Positions 1 to 7,666 of a stretch of 17,173 nucleotides of DNA are shown here, piece after piece. Source of the stretch: Candidatus Kapaibacterium sp. (GTDB lineage: Bacteria > Bacteroidota > Ignavibacteria > Kapaibacteriales > HRBIN21); contig JANWXA010000013.1 in assembly GCA_025055465.1 (NCBI GenBank), positions 1 through 17,173 of the forward strand, written 5' to 3'. The stretch's first letter is position 1; each line of letters begins with the position of its first letter. The position numbers and the translations under genes were made by a program. The notes beneath the pieces were generated by a model. The model had not been told where the DNA came from. It worked only from the letters and a program-made list of their open reading frames with translations, and did not search any database.

Positions 1-489
1 CTACATCTGGACTCTGCTGAGACCATCCTCCGCGGCTTCCAACAAATCCGGGACTCCGTCTCGCACCATGCACCTGAAGCCCGCTTTGAGGGTGTCATCG
101 TACAGAAGATGGGAATGCGCGGCTACGAGCTCATAGTGGGCATCAAGCGAGACCCTCAGTTTGGACCCATTGTCATGGTAGGATTGGGTGGCATCTATGT
201 GGAAGTCTTCCGCGATGTGGCCTTCCGAATAGCTCCACTGCGGGAACGGAGTGCTTACCAGATGCTCAAGGAGACCCGGGTATCGGCCCTGCTGCGGGGC
301 GTCCGTGGACAGCCACCTTCCGACATCGGCGCCGTTGCCGAAACCCTGTTGCGCCTTTCCCAACTATCGCTGGAACAACCGCTCATCGAGGAGCTGGATA
401 TCAACCCACTGCTGGTCTATCCCCGGGGCAATGGGGTTGCCGTCGTGGACGTCCGTATCGCCGTCCGACGGCACGAGAACACCGCGTGA
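1..489 (+). CDS. Acyl-CoA synthetase (ADP-forming), C-terminal ATP-grasp part (5' truncated)
   Basis: The open frame enters from the left edge and ends at TGA 487-489, leaving 162 residues. These match the C-terminal half of the ATP-grasp (beta) domain of NDP-forming acetyl/acyl-CoA synthetases, which interconvert acyl-CoA plus ADP and phosphate with the free acid plus ATP and CoA. Visible signatures are the segment GVIVQKM followed by GYELIVG, the glycine-rich stretch VGLGGIYVEVF followed by FRIAPL, and the terminal ELDINPLLV followed by VVDVRI, which ends these domains. The N-terminal CoA-binding and ligase domains lie outside the window, so it cannot be told whether this is a fused protein or a separate beta subunit. 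Acetyltransferase-fused relatives (Pat type) share this domain and are not excluded. The stop overlaps the GTG start of radA by four bases, suggesting co-translation. Confidence 0.85.
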   Translation, partial: LHLDSAETILRGFQQIRDSVSHHAPEARFEGVIVQKMGMRGYELIVGIKRDPQFGPIVMVGLGGIYVEVFRDVAFRIAPLRERSAYQMLKETRVSALLRGVRGQPPSDIGAVAETLLRLSQLSLEQPLIEELDINPLLVYPRGNGVAVVDVRIAVRRHENTA

Positions 490-1841
490 AAGCTCGAACC
501 GTGTACATCTGCCAAAACTGTGGAGCAACCTCCGCTCGCTGGATTGGGCGCTGCCCTGTCTGCGGTGAGTGGGGGACCTTTGCGGAAGAACGCCAAGAAC
601 GTAACGGGAACCGCAGCGACAGGCCTGGCACCCCCTCACCCCAGCCCATCGCCCTCTCAGAGGTAGACGCCCACGTGATAGAACGGATCCGAACCGGTAT
701 CGGAGAAATAGACCGAGTGACTGGGGGCGGCTTTGTTCCTGGTTCCCTCGTACTGCTAACTGGAGACCCTGGCATTGGGAAATCCACTCTCCTGCTGCAA
801 GTATGTGCCCACCTAACCCATTCCTCTCCTCTGTACATCTCCGGCGAGGAATCTCTGGAACAGCTCCGCCTGCGAGCCTGCCGGCTGAAACCCTCTCCTC
901 AGAACCTGTTGGTGCTAGCAGAAACTGAACTGGAAAGCGTAGAGAACGCTATCACCCGAAGTCCTACCCCGGTGGTGATCGTTGACTCTGTACAGACGCT
1001 GTATAGCTCAGAACTGGAATCCCCGGCAGGTTCAGTAACACAGGTACGGGAGGCAGCCGCACGTTTACAGCGGATAGCAAAGCAGACGGGAAAAGTCATC
1101 GTGCTGGTTGGACACGTTACCAAGGAGGGCATGATTGCCGGACCCAAAGTCCTGGAACATGTCGTGGACACCGTGTTACAATTCGACGGAGAAGTCCCGT
1201 ATGCCTACCGCGTCTTGCGAGCTCTAAAGAACCGCTTCGGTCCAACTGATGAGCTAGGCTTTTTCGAGATGACCGCCGAAGGACTGCGTGAATTATCAAA
1301 TCCGTCAGCACTATTCCTCAGTGAGGGTACCGTGAGCGAATCCGGGGTCACCATCGCGGTAGTTTTGCAGGGAACCCGACCCTTACTAGTAGAAGTACAA
1401 GCATTGGTCACGCCGAGCAGCTACACTGTGCCGCAGCGAAGTATCACAGGATACGACTATCGGCGCTTGCAAATGATCATGGCAGTATTGGAACGGCGCC
1501 TGGGCATCGGGCTACGGCAGTATGACCTGTTTGCTAACGTTGTTGGCGGCTTGCGTCTGGAAGACCCCGCGTTGGATGCAGCATTAGCTTTAGCAATCGT
1601 GAGCTCCCATCGGGACCGCTCCCTGCCCCCAAGCACGGCTGTCTTCGGTGAGCTGGGACTTACCGGCGAACTTCGTCCCGTGCGCTTGCCCGAACTGCGG
1701 GTTCGCGAAGCCCAACGCCTCGGCATCCGCCGGCTCGTGCTGCCGAAATCCAGTGCCGAAGCTTTTTCCGGCTCTATCCCCAACATAGACCTTGTCGCCG
1801 TAGACAGACTTTCCCTGGCACTAACCCACCTATTCCCATAG
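486..1841 (+). CDS. radA: DNA repair protein RadA (Sms)
   Basis: 451 residues, the usual RadA length. RadA is a RecA-like cytoplasmic ATPase that drives branch migration of recombination intermediates. The domain order is complete. A zinc finger has C9-x2-C12 and C23-x2-C26. A RecA-type ATPase core has Walker A GDPGIGKST at 93-101. The RadA-specific KNRFG motif lies at 248-252. The C-terminal Lon-protease-like domain (about 275-451) includes DYRRLQMIMAVLERR and GELGLTGELR. The start is a GTG at 486 whose last bases form the TGA of the upstream gene; this places the zinc finger at the expected distance from the N-terminus. No strong Shine-Dalgarno site precedes it, so translation is probably coupled to the upstream synthetase. 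The downstream sigma factor gene is 28 bp away. Confidence 0.97.
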   Translation: MKARTVYICQNCGATSARWIGRCPVCGEWGTFAEERQERNGNRSDRPGTPSPQPIALSEVDAHVIERIRTGIGEIDRVTGGGFVPGSLVLLTGDPGIGKSTLLLQVCAHLTHSSPLYISGEESLEQLRLRACRLKPSPQNLLVLAETELESVENAITRSPTPVVIVDSVQTLYSSELESPAGSVTQVREAAARLQRIAKQTGKVIVLVGHVTKEGMIAGPKVLEHVVDTVLQFDGEVPYAYRVLRALKNRFGPTDELGFFEMTAEGLRELSNPSALFLSEGTVSESGVTIAVVLQGTRPLLVEVQALVTPSSYTVPQRSITGYDYRRLQMIMAVLERRLGIGLRQYDLFANVVGGLRLEDPALDAALALAIVSSHRDRSLPPSTAVFGELGLTGELRPVRLPELRVREAQRLGIRRLVLPKSSAEAFSGSIPNIDLVAVDRLSLALTHLFP

Positions 1842-1858
1842 TGCGCGTTACAGAAATC

Positions 1859-1864
1859 CGGAGG
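1859..1864 (+). promoter_or_regulatory. Shine-Dalgarno site of the sigma factor gene
   Basis: CGGAGG ends five bases before ATG 1870. It is the clearest ribosome binding site in the window and fixes the start of the ECF sigma gene. Most other genes here rely on weak sites or overlapping starts and stops. Confidence 0.7.
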
Positions 1865-1869
1865 AAACT

Positions 1870-2508
1870 ATGGCCGTTCGCGTTGCAGAGCTGAAAGCCC
1901 TTTCCGAACTGGACGATGAAGAGCTGATGCGCCGGTTCCAGCACGACGACTCCGAAGCCGCCTACACCCTGTTAGTGCGGCGATACAAATCTCCCCTGAC
2001 CAACTTCCTTTACCGGTTCATTGGGAACTACGACGATGCCTTGGACTTGGCCCAGGAAACCTTCCTACGTTTATACAAGTATAAACATACATACGATAGC
2101 CCCCAGCGCTTCTCAACATGGCTGTATACAATTGCCACAAACGTAGCACGGACTTTCTACCAGCAGCGACACCGCCACTCTGTCCTTCCCCTATCCTCTT
2201 TGCAGCAGGAAGACGACGAGGGTCCGGAGTGGGAGATCCCAGATACAAGCTATATGCCCGACACACGTGTGGATTCTACCTACATTGCTCAACGTATCCA
2301 GCAGGCGTTGATGAAGCTGCCTCCGCCGTTCCGTGAAGCTGTTGTGTTACGGGAAATCATGGGACTCTCCTACGAGGAGATTGCCGAAGCAACCAAGACA
2401 GAGCTGGGTACAGTAAAATCTCGGATCAACCGTGCGCGCCAGCGCCTCCAAGAATTGCTCCATGACCTTTACGAAGAGTTGTACGGCAAAACACCCAACC
2501 AACAATGA
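1870..2508 (+). CDS. RNA polymerase sigma factor, ECF (sigma-70 family, RpoE-like)
   Basis: 212 residues. It directs RNA polymerase to a set of promoters, usually under control of a membrane anti-sigma factor. Sigma region 2 spans about 30-100 (AAYTLLVRRY, then DDALDLAQETFLRLYK and FSTWLYTIATNVARTFY). Region 4 spans about 140-198, with LPPPFREAVVLREIMGLSYEEIA and the helix-turn-helix ELGTVKSRINRARQRL. There is no region 1.2 or 3, which is the ECF layout. The region 2-4 linker is long and acidic (about 110-135). The ATG has a good Shine-Dalgarno site. The stop overlaps the next ATG in an ATGA, which supports the next gene as its regulator. The regulon cannot be read from the window. Confidence 0.93.
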   Translation: MAVRVAELKALSELDDEELMRRFQHDDSEAAYTLLVRRYKSPLTNFLYRFIGNYDDALDLAQETFLRLYKYKHTYDSPQRFSTWLYTIATNVARTFYQQRHRHSVLPLSSLQQEDDEGPEWEIPDTSYMPDTRVDSTYIAQRIQQALMKLPPPFREAVVLREIMGLSYEEIAEATKTELGTVKSRINRARQRLQELLHDLYEELYGKTPNQQ

Positions 2509-2951
2509 CACAGCACGATCGTCCGCCCTCGCTGAAAGCACTGCTCCCCCAGGTCCCTGTCCCTGAGGACTTTGAAGAGCAGCTGTGGCTACGACGCGCT
2601 CTGCATGAGCTGCCAACTGTGCCCGTCCCCGAGACTTTTGAGAAAGAGCTTTGGAAGCGCATCCACGTCGAACGCCGCAAGGCGTTTGTGCGTCGAGGGG
2701 CCTTTCTTGTGATCGCCTTCGTTGTTCTTCTCGGCGGTGGCATCGGGCTGTGGTACCTCCACAGGCCGCCATCACCCCTTGTTGCCCCACCCCTTCGCCA
2801 GCTCGAACAGATAGAGCCTCTGACCGTCTCTATAGACCAGCGCTTCTTCGTCATATCCCCCAGGCAACACCACGCACACCCAACCCCCTCGACTCAACTT
2901 CGCTCACCCATACCAGGCGGCGACGTCCCTCTCCCACCTCCAGAAGAATAG
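2505..2951 (+). CDS. Single-pass membrane protein, candidate anti-sigma factor
   Basis: 148 residues, not assigned to a named family. Residues 1-64 are hydrophilic and predicted cytoplasmic. One transmembrane helix covers about 65-85 (GAFLVIAFVVLLGGGIGLWYL), flanked by RRKAFVRR on the inner side. The last 60 residues are proline-rich and would be periplasmic. The cytoplasmic part holds a duplicated motif, LPxVPVPExFExxLWxR at 14-30 and 36-52. Motifs of the form P-x-x-F-x-x-x-L-x-x-R are common in the cytoplasmic segment of anti-sigma factors. No zinc anti-sigma HxxxCxxC motif is present. Topology, size and the ATGA overlap with the ECF sigma gene make an anti-sigma role the best guess, but this is inference from context. 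Confidence 0.7.
   Translation: MTQHDRPPSLKALLPQVPVPEDFEEQLWLRRALHELPTVPVPETFEKELWKRIHVERRKAFVRRGAFLVIAFVVLLGGGIGLWYLHRPPSPLVAPPLRQLEQIEPLTVSIDQRFFVISPRQHHAHPTPSTQLRSPIPGGDVPLPPPEE
2544..2660 (+). repeat. Tandem 17-residue duplication within the anti-sigma candidate
   Basis: Codons for residues 14-30 and 36-52 encode LPQVPVPEDFEEQLWLR and LPTVPVPETFEKELWKR, 12 of 17 identical with a 22-residue period. The DNA copies have diverged at many third positions, so the duplication is not recent. Confidence 0.8.
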
Positions 2952-2985
2952 TCCCACCCGCCACCACAGAGGAACCAAAAAGAAC

Positions 2986-3012
2986 ATGGGCGCATCCATT
3001 TGATGCGCCCAT
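2986..3012. terminator. Bidirectional intrinsic terminator hairpin
   Basis: Perfect 11-bp inverted repeat ATGGGCGCATC / GATGCGCCCAT around a 5-base loop (2997-3001). It lies 34 bp past the stop of the anti-sigma candidate, between convergent genes. On the minus strand the stem is followed by a T-rich run (TTCTTTTT, the complement of AAAAAGAA at 2977-2984), so it fits best as terminator of the dioxygenase transcript. On the plus strand the following T content is low. The rest of 2952-3172 shows no gene. Confidence 0.7.
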
Positions 3013-3172
3013 TCTGCATTCCGTCCAGAAAAAACTACACGGGAAAAACGCCGTACACCTGGCTGCACAATTCCTAAAACTTTGCTATAACACCCTCACG
3101 TCGGGTACCCACCGGGCGCAAACAACACCCGGGGGCCCCGCACGCAAGGAACACAGCTTCCACAGCCGTCTG

Positions 3173-3697
3173 TTAGCGCGCCGGTTGGGGTGGTTCCATG
3201 ACAGCCCCGCACACCTTGCACGTGCGGAGCTCCACAGAGTTATAAAAGCGCTCAAAGACGCGCGGAAGCTGTTCGACAATGTCGCTGACATGGAGGAACT
3301 CCTCGTAAAGCTTAGTACCGCACCGTTCACAAAACCACATGAAGCCATCCAGCTCGTTGGGGCGTCGCTTTCGCTCTATAACCAGCCCCACCGTGTTTGC
3401 TGGACGCTGCGGTGAATGCGGCACTCGTGGTGGGAGCAGGAAAATTTCCCCTTCCCTGATCGGGATTTCCTTGGGCACTCCATCCTGTACGATCCGCAAC
3501 ACAATATCCCCCTCAAGCTGATAGAAAAACTCCTCACCCTCGTCGTAGTGGTAGTCTTTTCGGGAGTTTGGCCCACCGACTACCATGATGATAAAATCCT
3601 CATTTTCCTTGTAGATCACAGCATTGCCAACCGGGGGTCTGAGAAGGTGTCTGTGCTCCTCAATCCATCGCCGAAAGTTGATGGGTGGCTGCACCAT
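3173..3697 (-). CDS. nbaC: 3-hydroxyanthranilate 3,4-dioxygenase
   Basis: 174 residues from ATG 3697, the usual size of the bacterial enzyme. It is a cytosolic Fe(II) cupin that opens the ring of 3-hydroxyanthranilate, giving the precursor of quinolinate in the kynurenine route to NAD or in tryptophan/nitrobenzoate breakdown. The N-terminus INFRRWIEEHRHLLRPPVGN is characteristic. The iron ligands fit H50, E56 (HYDEGEEFF) and H94 (LPPRVPHSPQRP). A C-terminal rubredoxin-like metal site has C123-x2-C126 and C160-x2-C163. The frame is open 30 codons upstream to a TTG, but that part (MLLLFFRQF...) matches nothing in the family, so ATG 3697 is preferred. No other kynurenine-pathway gene is in view. 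Confidence 0.95.
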   Translation of the reverse strand: MVQPPINFRRWIEEHRHLLRPPVGNAVIYKENEDFIIMVVGGPNSRKDYHYDEGEEFFYQLEGDIVLRIVQDGVPKEIPIREGEIFLLPPRVPHSPQRPANTVGLVIERKRRPNELDGFMWFCERCGTKLYEEFLHVSDIVEQLPRVFERFYNSVELRTCKVCGAVMEPPQPAR

Positions 3698-3785
3698 TGG
3701 GCGCCTACCGCTGTTGAACTTCTCACTGTTATCGCTGTTATTCAACACACAAATTACGGAAAACTGTCGGAAAAACAGCAGCAGC

Positions 3786-3808
3786 AACTCGTTGATTGAA
3801 AGCGAGTT
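3786..3808 (-). terminator. Weak terminator-like hairpin at the end of the TPR gene
   Basis: AACTCG (3786-3791) and CGAGTT (3803-3808) pair, with one further G-U and one A-U pair inside, leaving a 7-base loop. The stem overlaps the TAA of the TPR lipoprotein gene. On the minus strand a run of five Ts comes only after a spacer of three CTG repeats, so it is not a textbook terminator. It may partly separate the ffh-to-TPR run from the dioxygenase gene. Confidence 0.3.
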
Positions 3809-5798
3809 ATGGTCTCCGCCGCGGAGGCTGCCTGGGTACGCTTTCCGTCTCCTCCAAGGTCGGCATGTCGTCTGGCGGGACGGGAGGGGGAGACTGACCT
3901 GGATCTAAGACTGGGGGCGATGGTGCTTCAGAAGGCGGCGAAGAGGGAAGCGGCGGAGCGCCGTACTGCCGCAGAACACTCTCCACCGAAAGACCTTCCC
4001 GTTGGGCACGCGCATATGCAACACTCAGCCGAACGTCGGCAGCATACTCCGACGTTGGATAGCGTTCTACGAGAAGTCTGTAGTACGCCAATGCACTGTC
4101 TAAATGTCGGAGTGGGGGATGTTCGTACATCCAGCCTAGAGCATAGAGAGCCCGCGGGGCATGAGGCGAGGTAGGAAAACTGTCCACAACCCGCTGGAGC
4201 TGCTGGTGGGCAAAGCCATATTCGCCCACGCGCCACAGGCGAATACCGGATTCGCAGAGCTCAGCGGCGGTGTCTATGAGCACCTCTGGAGTATAACCCA
4301 GCAAACGTTGGGCTTCGAATCCATAGGGTGTCCGCGGACAACAAGAAACAATCTCCTCTAAAAGGGAATCCACCACGGCCGAACCCTTCGATGGGAAGAG
4401 AGCCGCTTGTGCAAACAACGCACGAGGACGCTGAACCCCCGTATCTGGAGCTATCCAGGCCGCCTGTTGATAGAACTGATAAGCCGAATCCTGATGCCCC
4501 AGACGAGAGTAGACGCGTCCCAGATCGTAGTAAGCACTGCTCAGTCTCGCCCGGAGGCTATCGGTCAAGGAACCGGGATCGGCTAAATTTTTGTACTGGT
4601 GCAACACTGCTGTCGCTTGCTCCCAGCGAGCCAGGAGGTCCCCGTAGTAACGGGCCCTTTGGAAAACCGGTGAACGAGCAACACCTGCACGAGCAAACAG
4701 GCGTTGAGCCTGCCGATAATCTCCATTCCGAAGAAGCTGCAGAGCATACTCATATTGGACCGCCAACAAGGCAGGGTTCCCGGGAAAGGCCGAATCAGCT
4801 TTGCGCTCCAGATATCGCACAGTATCTTCGGAAGCCTTTGACTGCCGACGAAACGCAAGCTCCTGTGCCAGGGTGTAACCTATCCATTGTTCATAGCGGC
4901 GACTCCGCTTAAGATCTGCCAATATCCGTTCAGCCTCCCGGTACCGACCACTGCGTGCCAACGACGCGGCCTGATAGAGTCGGGCTTCGTATTCTACCAC
5001 TAACGACGGACTGTACCGGAAAACCTCTGCGAAAGCTGCTGCCGCTTGGTCAAACTGGGCTGTCCGATAGTAGAGTGCCGCCATCTCTAACTGCCAGCGG
5101 GCGCGCGACTCCCCATCGGGATCCAGAAGCACTGCATGCCGATACGGTCGGAAAGCGCCCTCTATGTCCCCCTGGCTTAGGGCCAGCTCTGCTTGCAAGC
5201 GAAAAGCTTCTGCAAGAACGTCATAGCGTTTGCGGTACCAGCCAATGTCTATAGTACGGGAAAGGGCACGCCGTCCCTGCGAGAATTTCCGCTGCATCAG
5301 GTACGCTTTCGCCAACAATAACTGGGCATCTGGCGCTAATTCCCCTGCTGGAAAAAGCTGCAAGAGCTCTTGACACTTGATCTGCGCGGGGAGCCATTCA
5401 CTGCGATAGAAAAAGGCCTGCGCCATAAGGAAGAGGGCGTCATCGGTGAAGCTCGATCGAGCCCGAAATGCCAAAATCTTCGAGCCTTTTTGCAGCACGG
5501 AGTCTAACCGTCGTTGAACGACTTGCAACTTCGGCGGCTCTACGATAAACTCGTGCAGGAACGGTGGGAGCTCACCCCCCTGTTCGGCGGGTATGACAGC
5601 TGGGTCAGGGACGAAAACCCGCGGGCGCTGTGTCCGACGGGTTTCGTCGTAGTAGCCGAACTCGTCCTCCACTTCACTCATCAAGCGGCGCATGTTATAG
5701 TAGGTGTTGAAATATGCTTCAGCATTCCACCAGAGCTGGCAACCGCTGGTGAGCAGAGCAGAAAAGGCTACGGCAACAAGCGGGGCTCGACGTCCCAT
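3807..5798 (-). CDS. TPR-repeat outer-envelope lipoprotein
   Basis: 663 residues from ATG 5798. The N-terminus is a lipoprotein signal: MGRR, a hydrophobic stretch, then lipobox LLTSGC with C20 as lipidation site. Next comes AEAYFNTYYNMRRLMSE, a sequence I associate with TPR lipoproteins of Bacteroidota/Ignavibacteria. Most of the protein (about 100-610) is helical repeats of TPR type, for example DDALFLMAQAFFYRSEWLPA and ALYALGWMYEHPPLRHLDSA, suggesting a scaffold for an envelope complex. The C-terminus is strongly proline-rich (about 610-663). Some similarity in plan to gliding/secretion proteins SprE/PorW is possible but not demonstrable by eye. The start overlaps the end of the M61 peptidase gene by 31 bp, so the two are co-transcribed. 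Exact function unknown. Confidence 0.8.
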   Translation of the reverse strand: MGRRAPLVAVAFSALLTSGCQLWWNAEAYFNTYYNMRRLMSEVEDEFGYYDETRRTQRPRVFVPDPAVIPAEQGGELPPFLHEFIVEPPKLQVVQRRLDSVLQKGSKILAFRARSSFTDDALFLMAQAFFYRSEWLPAQIKCQELLQLFPAGELAPDAQLLLAKAYLMQRKFSQGRRALSRTIDIGWYRKRYDVLAEAFRLQAELALSQGDIEGAFRPYRHAVLLDPDGESRARWQLEMAALYYRTAQFDQAAAAFAEVFRYSPSLVVEYEARLYQAASLARSGRYREAERILADLKRSRRYEQWIGYTLAQELAFRRQSKASEDTVRYLERKADSAFPGNPALLAVQYEYALQLLRNGDYRQAQRLFARAGVARSPVFQRARYYGDLLARWEQATAVLHQYKNLADPGSLTDSLRARLSSAYYDLGRVYSRLGHQDSAYQFYQQAAWIAPDTGVQRPRALFAQAALFPSKGSAVVDSLLEEIVSCCPRTPYGFEAQRLLGYTPEVLIDTAAELCESGIRLWRVGEYGFAHQQLQRVVDSFPTSPHAPRALYALGWMYEHPPLRHLDSALAYYRLLVERYPTSEYAADVRLSVAYARAQREGLSVESVLRQYGAPPLPSSPPSEAPSPPVLDPGQSPPPVPPDDMPTLEETESVPRQPPRRRP

Positions 5799-7666
5799 GG
5801 CGACCAGAGGCTAAGAGGAACCAGCTCCACATCAACCGGTTCTGGCAGAGGCCGGCATAACCAGCGTTCGAAAAGCCGGTGCTGCGGGCTCCCTTCCGTA
5901 GCTTGGACTTGCAAGCGAGGCGAACGTCGCGGCTTCAATGCAAGTCTCGTTGTATAGAGGCGTCCATCGCTGGCGGCGAGAACCTCAACAGCTTCGTCCG
6001 CCATACCGATGAGAGCATCCCACTGTGTGAGGCTCTGCACACGCACACCGTTGAGAGCTATGATTTCATCTCCGATTGCAATTCCAGCAATTGCTGCCGG
6101 TGAAAACTCCTCCACCGTTTCTACAACCAAGCTCCCTCGCTCTTCCCGCAATGATAGGCCCGTAAAGCGCATTCCGGGAAGACGTCCAAACATGTATTTT
6201 TCTCCAAACAAGCGCTCACGGTCGAGCGCTGAGTGCCACTGGAGCTGTAACCCAATTCTGGAGAGGAAATCAGCGTAAGGCAGTTCTCCGCGGTCGGTAA
6301 GCCACTCCACGAAGGTTGAACCTAAAGATACCCCGGTTGCGTCTTCGAGAGCTCCAATCACCTCGTCCTCCGTAAAGCCCCGCTCAGGGCGCCGCCGAGC
6401 ACGTTGCCAGAGCTCCCGCAGCCCGTCCTGTAATCGCTTCCGGCCTGCGGTCTGCTCTAAGATCCATATGTCCAACAGCCAAGCTATCAAGGCACCTTTG
6501 AGATAGTATGATGGGAACCGGTTGGGACCATCGGGACTCCGGCCATAGAGCTTGACCCAGGCCAGAAAACTGCTGTCTCGGACAGAAAGGTAAAAGCGCC
6601 CGGGAACATGGGACAACTGCTCAATCTCCAGCGCCAGGTGCACCAGCAGTTCCCGCTGGGTAAAGAAGTCGCACCAGTACGGCAGTAAGATTTCGTAGTA
6701 CGTTGTCACTCCCTCCGTCAGCCATAAGAGCTGCGTATAGTGCTCATGACTGTATTCAAACGGCCCATGCCCCTCTGGGCGAATTCGTTTGCCATTCCAT
6801 GTATGAAAAAATTCATGGCAGAGCAAGCGCAGGAAGCGGTGCGTACCTGCCAATTCCCGCAATGCAGCCGGGTCCACCGCCAGCACATGTGAGCGCGCAT
6901 GCTCCAGACCACCAAACACATTGGGAGCAAAGTGGAAAATAAAGACATATCGGTCGTAGGGCAATTCCCCACCCCAGAACGCCCAGACAACGCGCACGAC
7001 CCTATCCACAGTCCTTACAATCCACTCATCATCAACAGGCTCGTCAGAGACGAGGGCGATCTCATGTAGCCGCCCACCAACAGTGCATGCACAGATTCGG
7101 TGGTTCCCAATCTGTATTGGAGAATCTGCCAAAATATCGTACGTGAGGGCCCCAAGGCGCGGGGGGAAGCCGAAGTCCACAGGTGATAGAGGCGTCGTAA
7201 TATGTCGCCAGCGCGCGGGATCAACTTCTATCACAAGATGGTGTGGCTCGAACTGTCGCCCCCGTATGTAGGGCAGGCAGTTTGAAGGCATGATAAAAGC
7301 CTGCCAGCGACTTAGATATGTCGTGCGCACGGAGCGCTCGTTGCCGAAGTAAACGGCTTTTAGATACACCTTCTCAGCATGGTCGCACAGGACTCGGAAG
7401 CAGTTCTTCTCGCGCCATTCTACCTCCAACAGGTGCCCTTGCTCATCCAGCACGCCCTCCAGCGTGAAATTCGTTATGAACTCCCGGATCTTGTAGCTGC
7501 CGGGTGTCCACGAGGGCAGAACAAAATCCAGCCATGGTTCACCGCGAGTAGACACCTCCATACGGATATCTAACAGATGCCTGTCCGCGCGCTCAAAGGA
7601 GAGCACGTAGCAGATATCTGCCGGGAGAGCGAAGACCTCCGTATCGTTCTGATCAAGCCGATACAT
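5768..7666 (-). CDS. M61 family peptidase (glycyl aminopeptidase type) with PDZ domain
   Basis: 632 residues from ATG 7666. It is a zinc metallopeptidase of the M61 family, with an N-terminal beta domain, a gluzincin catalytic domain and a PDZ domain. Visible features: the substrate-domain segment VLPSWTPGSYKIREF, the conserved GGLEHARS, the zinc site HEFFH at 284-288 with E285 as general base, and E318 in LWLTEGVTTYYE as third ligand. A PDZ domain lies at about 500-578 (SPAAIAGIAIGDEIIALNG). No signal peptide is evident, so it may be cytoplasmic. The frame is open to 7759, but that part lies inside rlmB; ATG 7681 is the other reasonable start. The gene overlaps rlmB by 14 bp and the TPR lipoprotein gene by 31 bp. 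Substrate unknown. Confidence 0.9.
   Translation of the reverse strand: MYRLDQNDTEVFALPADICYVLSFERADRHLLDIRMEVSTRGEPWLDFVLPSWTPGSYKIREFITNFTLEGVLDEQGHLLEVEWREKNCFRVLCDHAEKVYLKAVYFGNERSVRTTYLSRWQAFIMPSNCLPYIRGRQFEPHHLVIEVDPARWRHITTPLSPVDFGFPPRLGALTYDILADSPIQIGNHRICACTVGGRLHEIALVSDEPVDDEWIVRTVDRVVRVVWAFWGGELPYDRYVFIFHFAPNVFGGLEHARSHVLAVDPAALRELAGTHRFLRLLCHEFFHTWNGKRIRPEGHGPFEYSHEHYTQLLWLTEGVTTYYEILLPYWCDFFTQRELLVHLALEIEQLSHVPGRFYLSVRDSSFLAWVKLYGRSPDGPNRFPSYYLKGALIAWLLDIWILEQTAGRKRLQDGLRELWQRARRRPERGFTEDEVIGALEDATGVSLGSTFVEWLTDRGELPYADFLSRIGLQLQWHSALDRERLFGEKYMFGRLPGMRFTGLSLREERGSLVVETVEEFSPAAIAGIAIGDEIIALNGVRVQSLTQWDALIGMADEAVEVLAASDGRLYTTRLALKPRRSPRLQVQATEGSPQHRLFERWLCRPLPEPVDVELVPLSLWSPWDVEPRLLP

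Noticed and set aside
2651..3415. 254-codon open frame on the plus strand
   Set aside because: It lies out of frame over the anti-sigma candidate and antisense to the dioxygenase. Its composition (Arg/Pro/Thr-rich) is that of a shadow frame and no family is recognisable.
3698..3787. 30-residue extension of the dioxygenase from a TTG
   Set aside because: The family begins at MVQPPINF and the total of 174 residues already matches; the extension is low-complexity and intergenic in character.
3810..3900. GC-rich, tRNA-like stretch at the end of the TPR gene
   Set aside because: No T-loop (GTTCRA), no anticodon arm and no CCA end. It is coding sequence for the proline/arginine-rich C-terminus.
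4328..4912. 194-codon plus-strand frame inside the TPR gene
   Set aside because: Antisense shadow of a well-supported TPR lipoprotein; no domain and no start signal.
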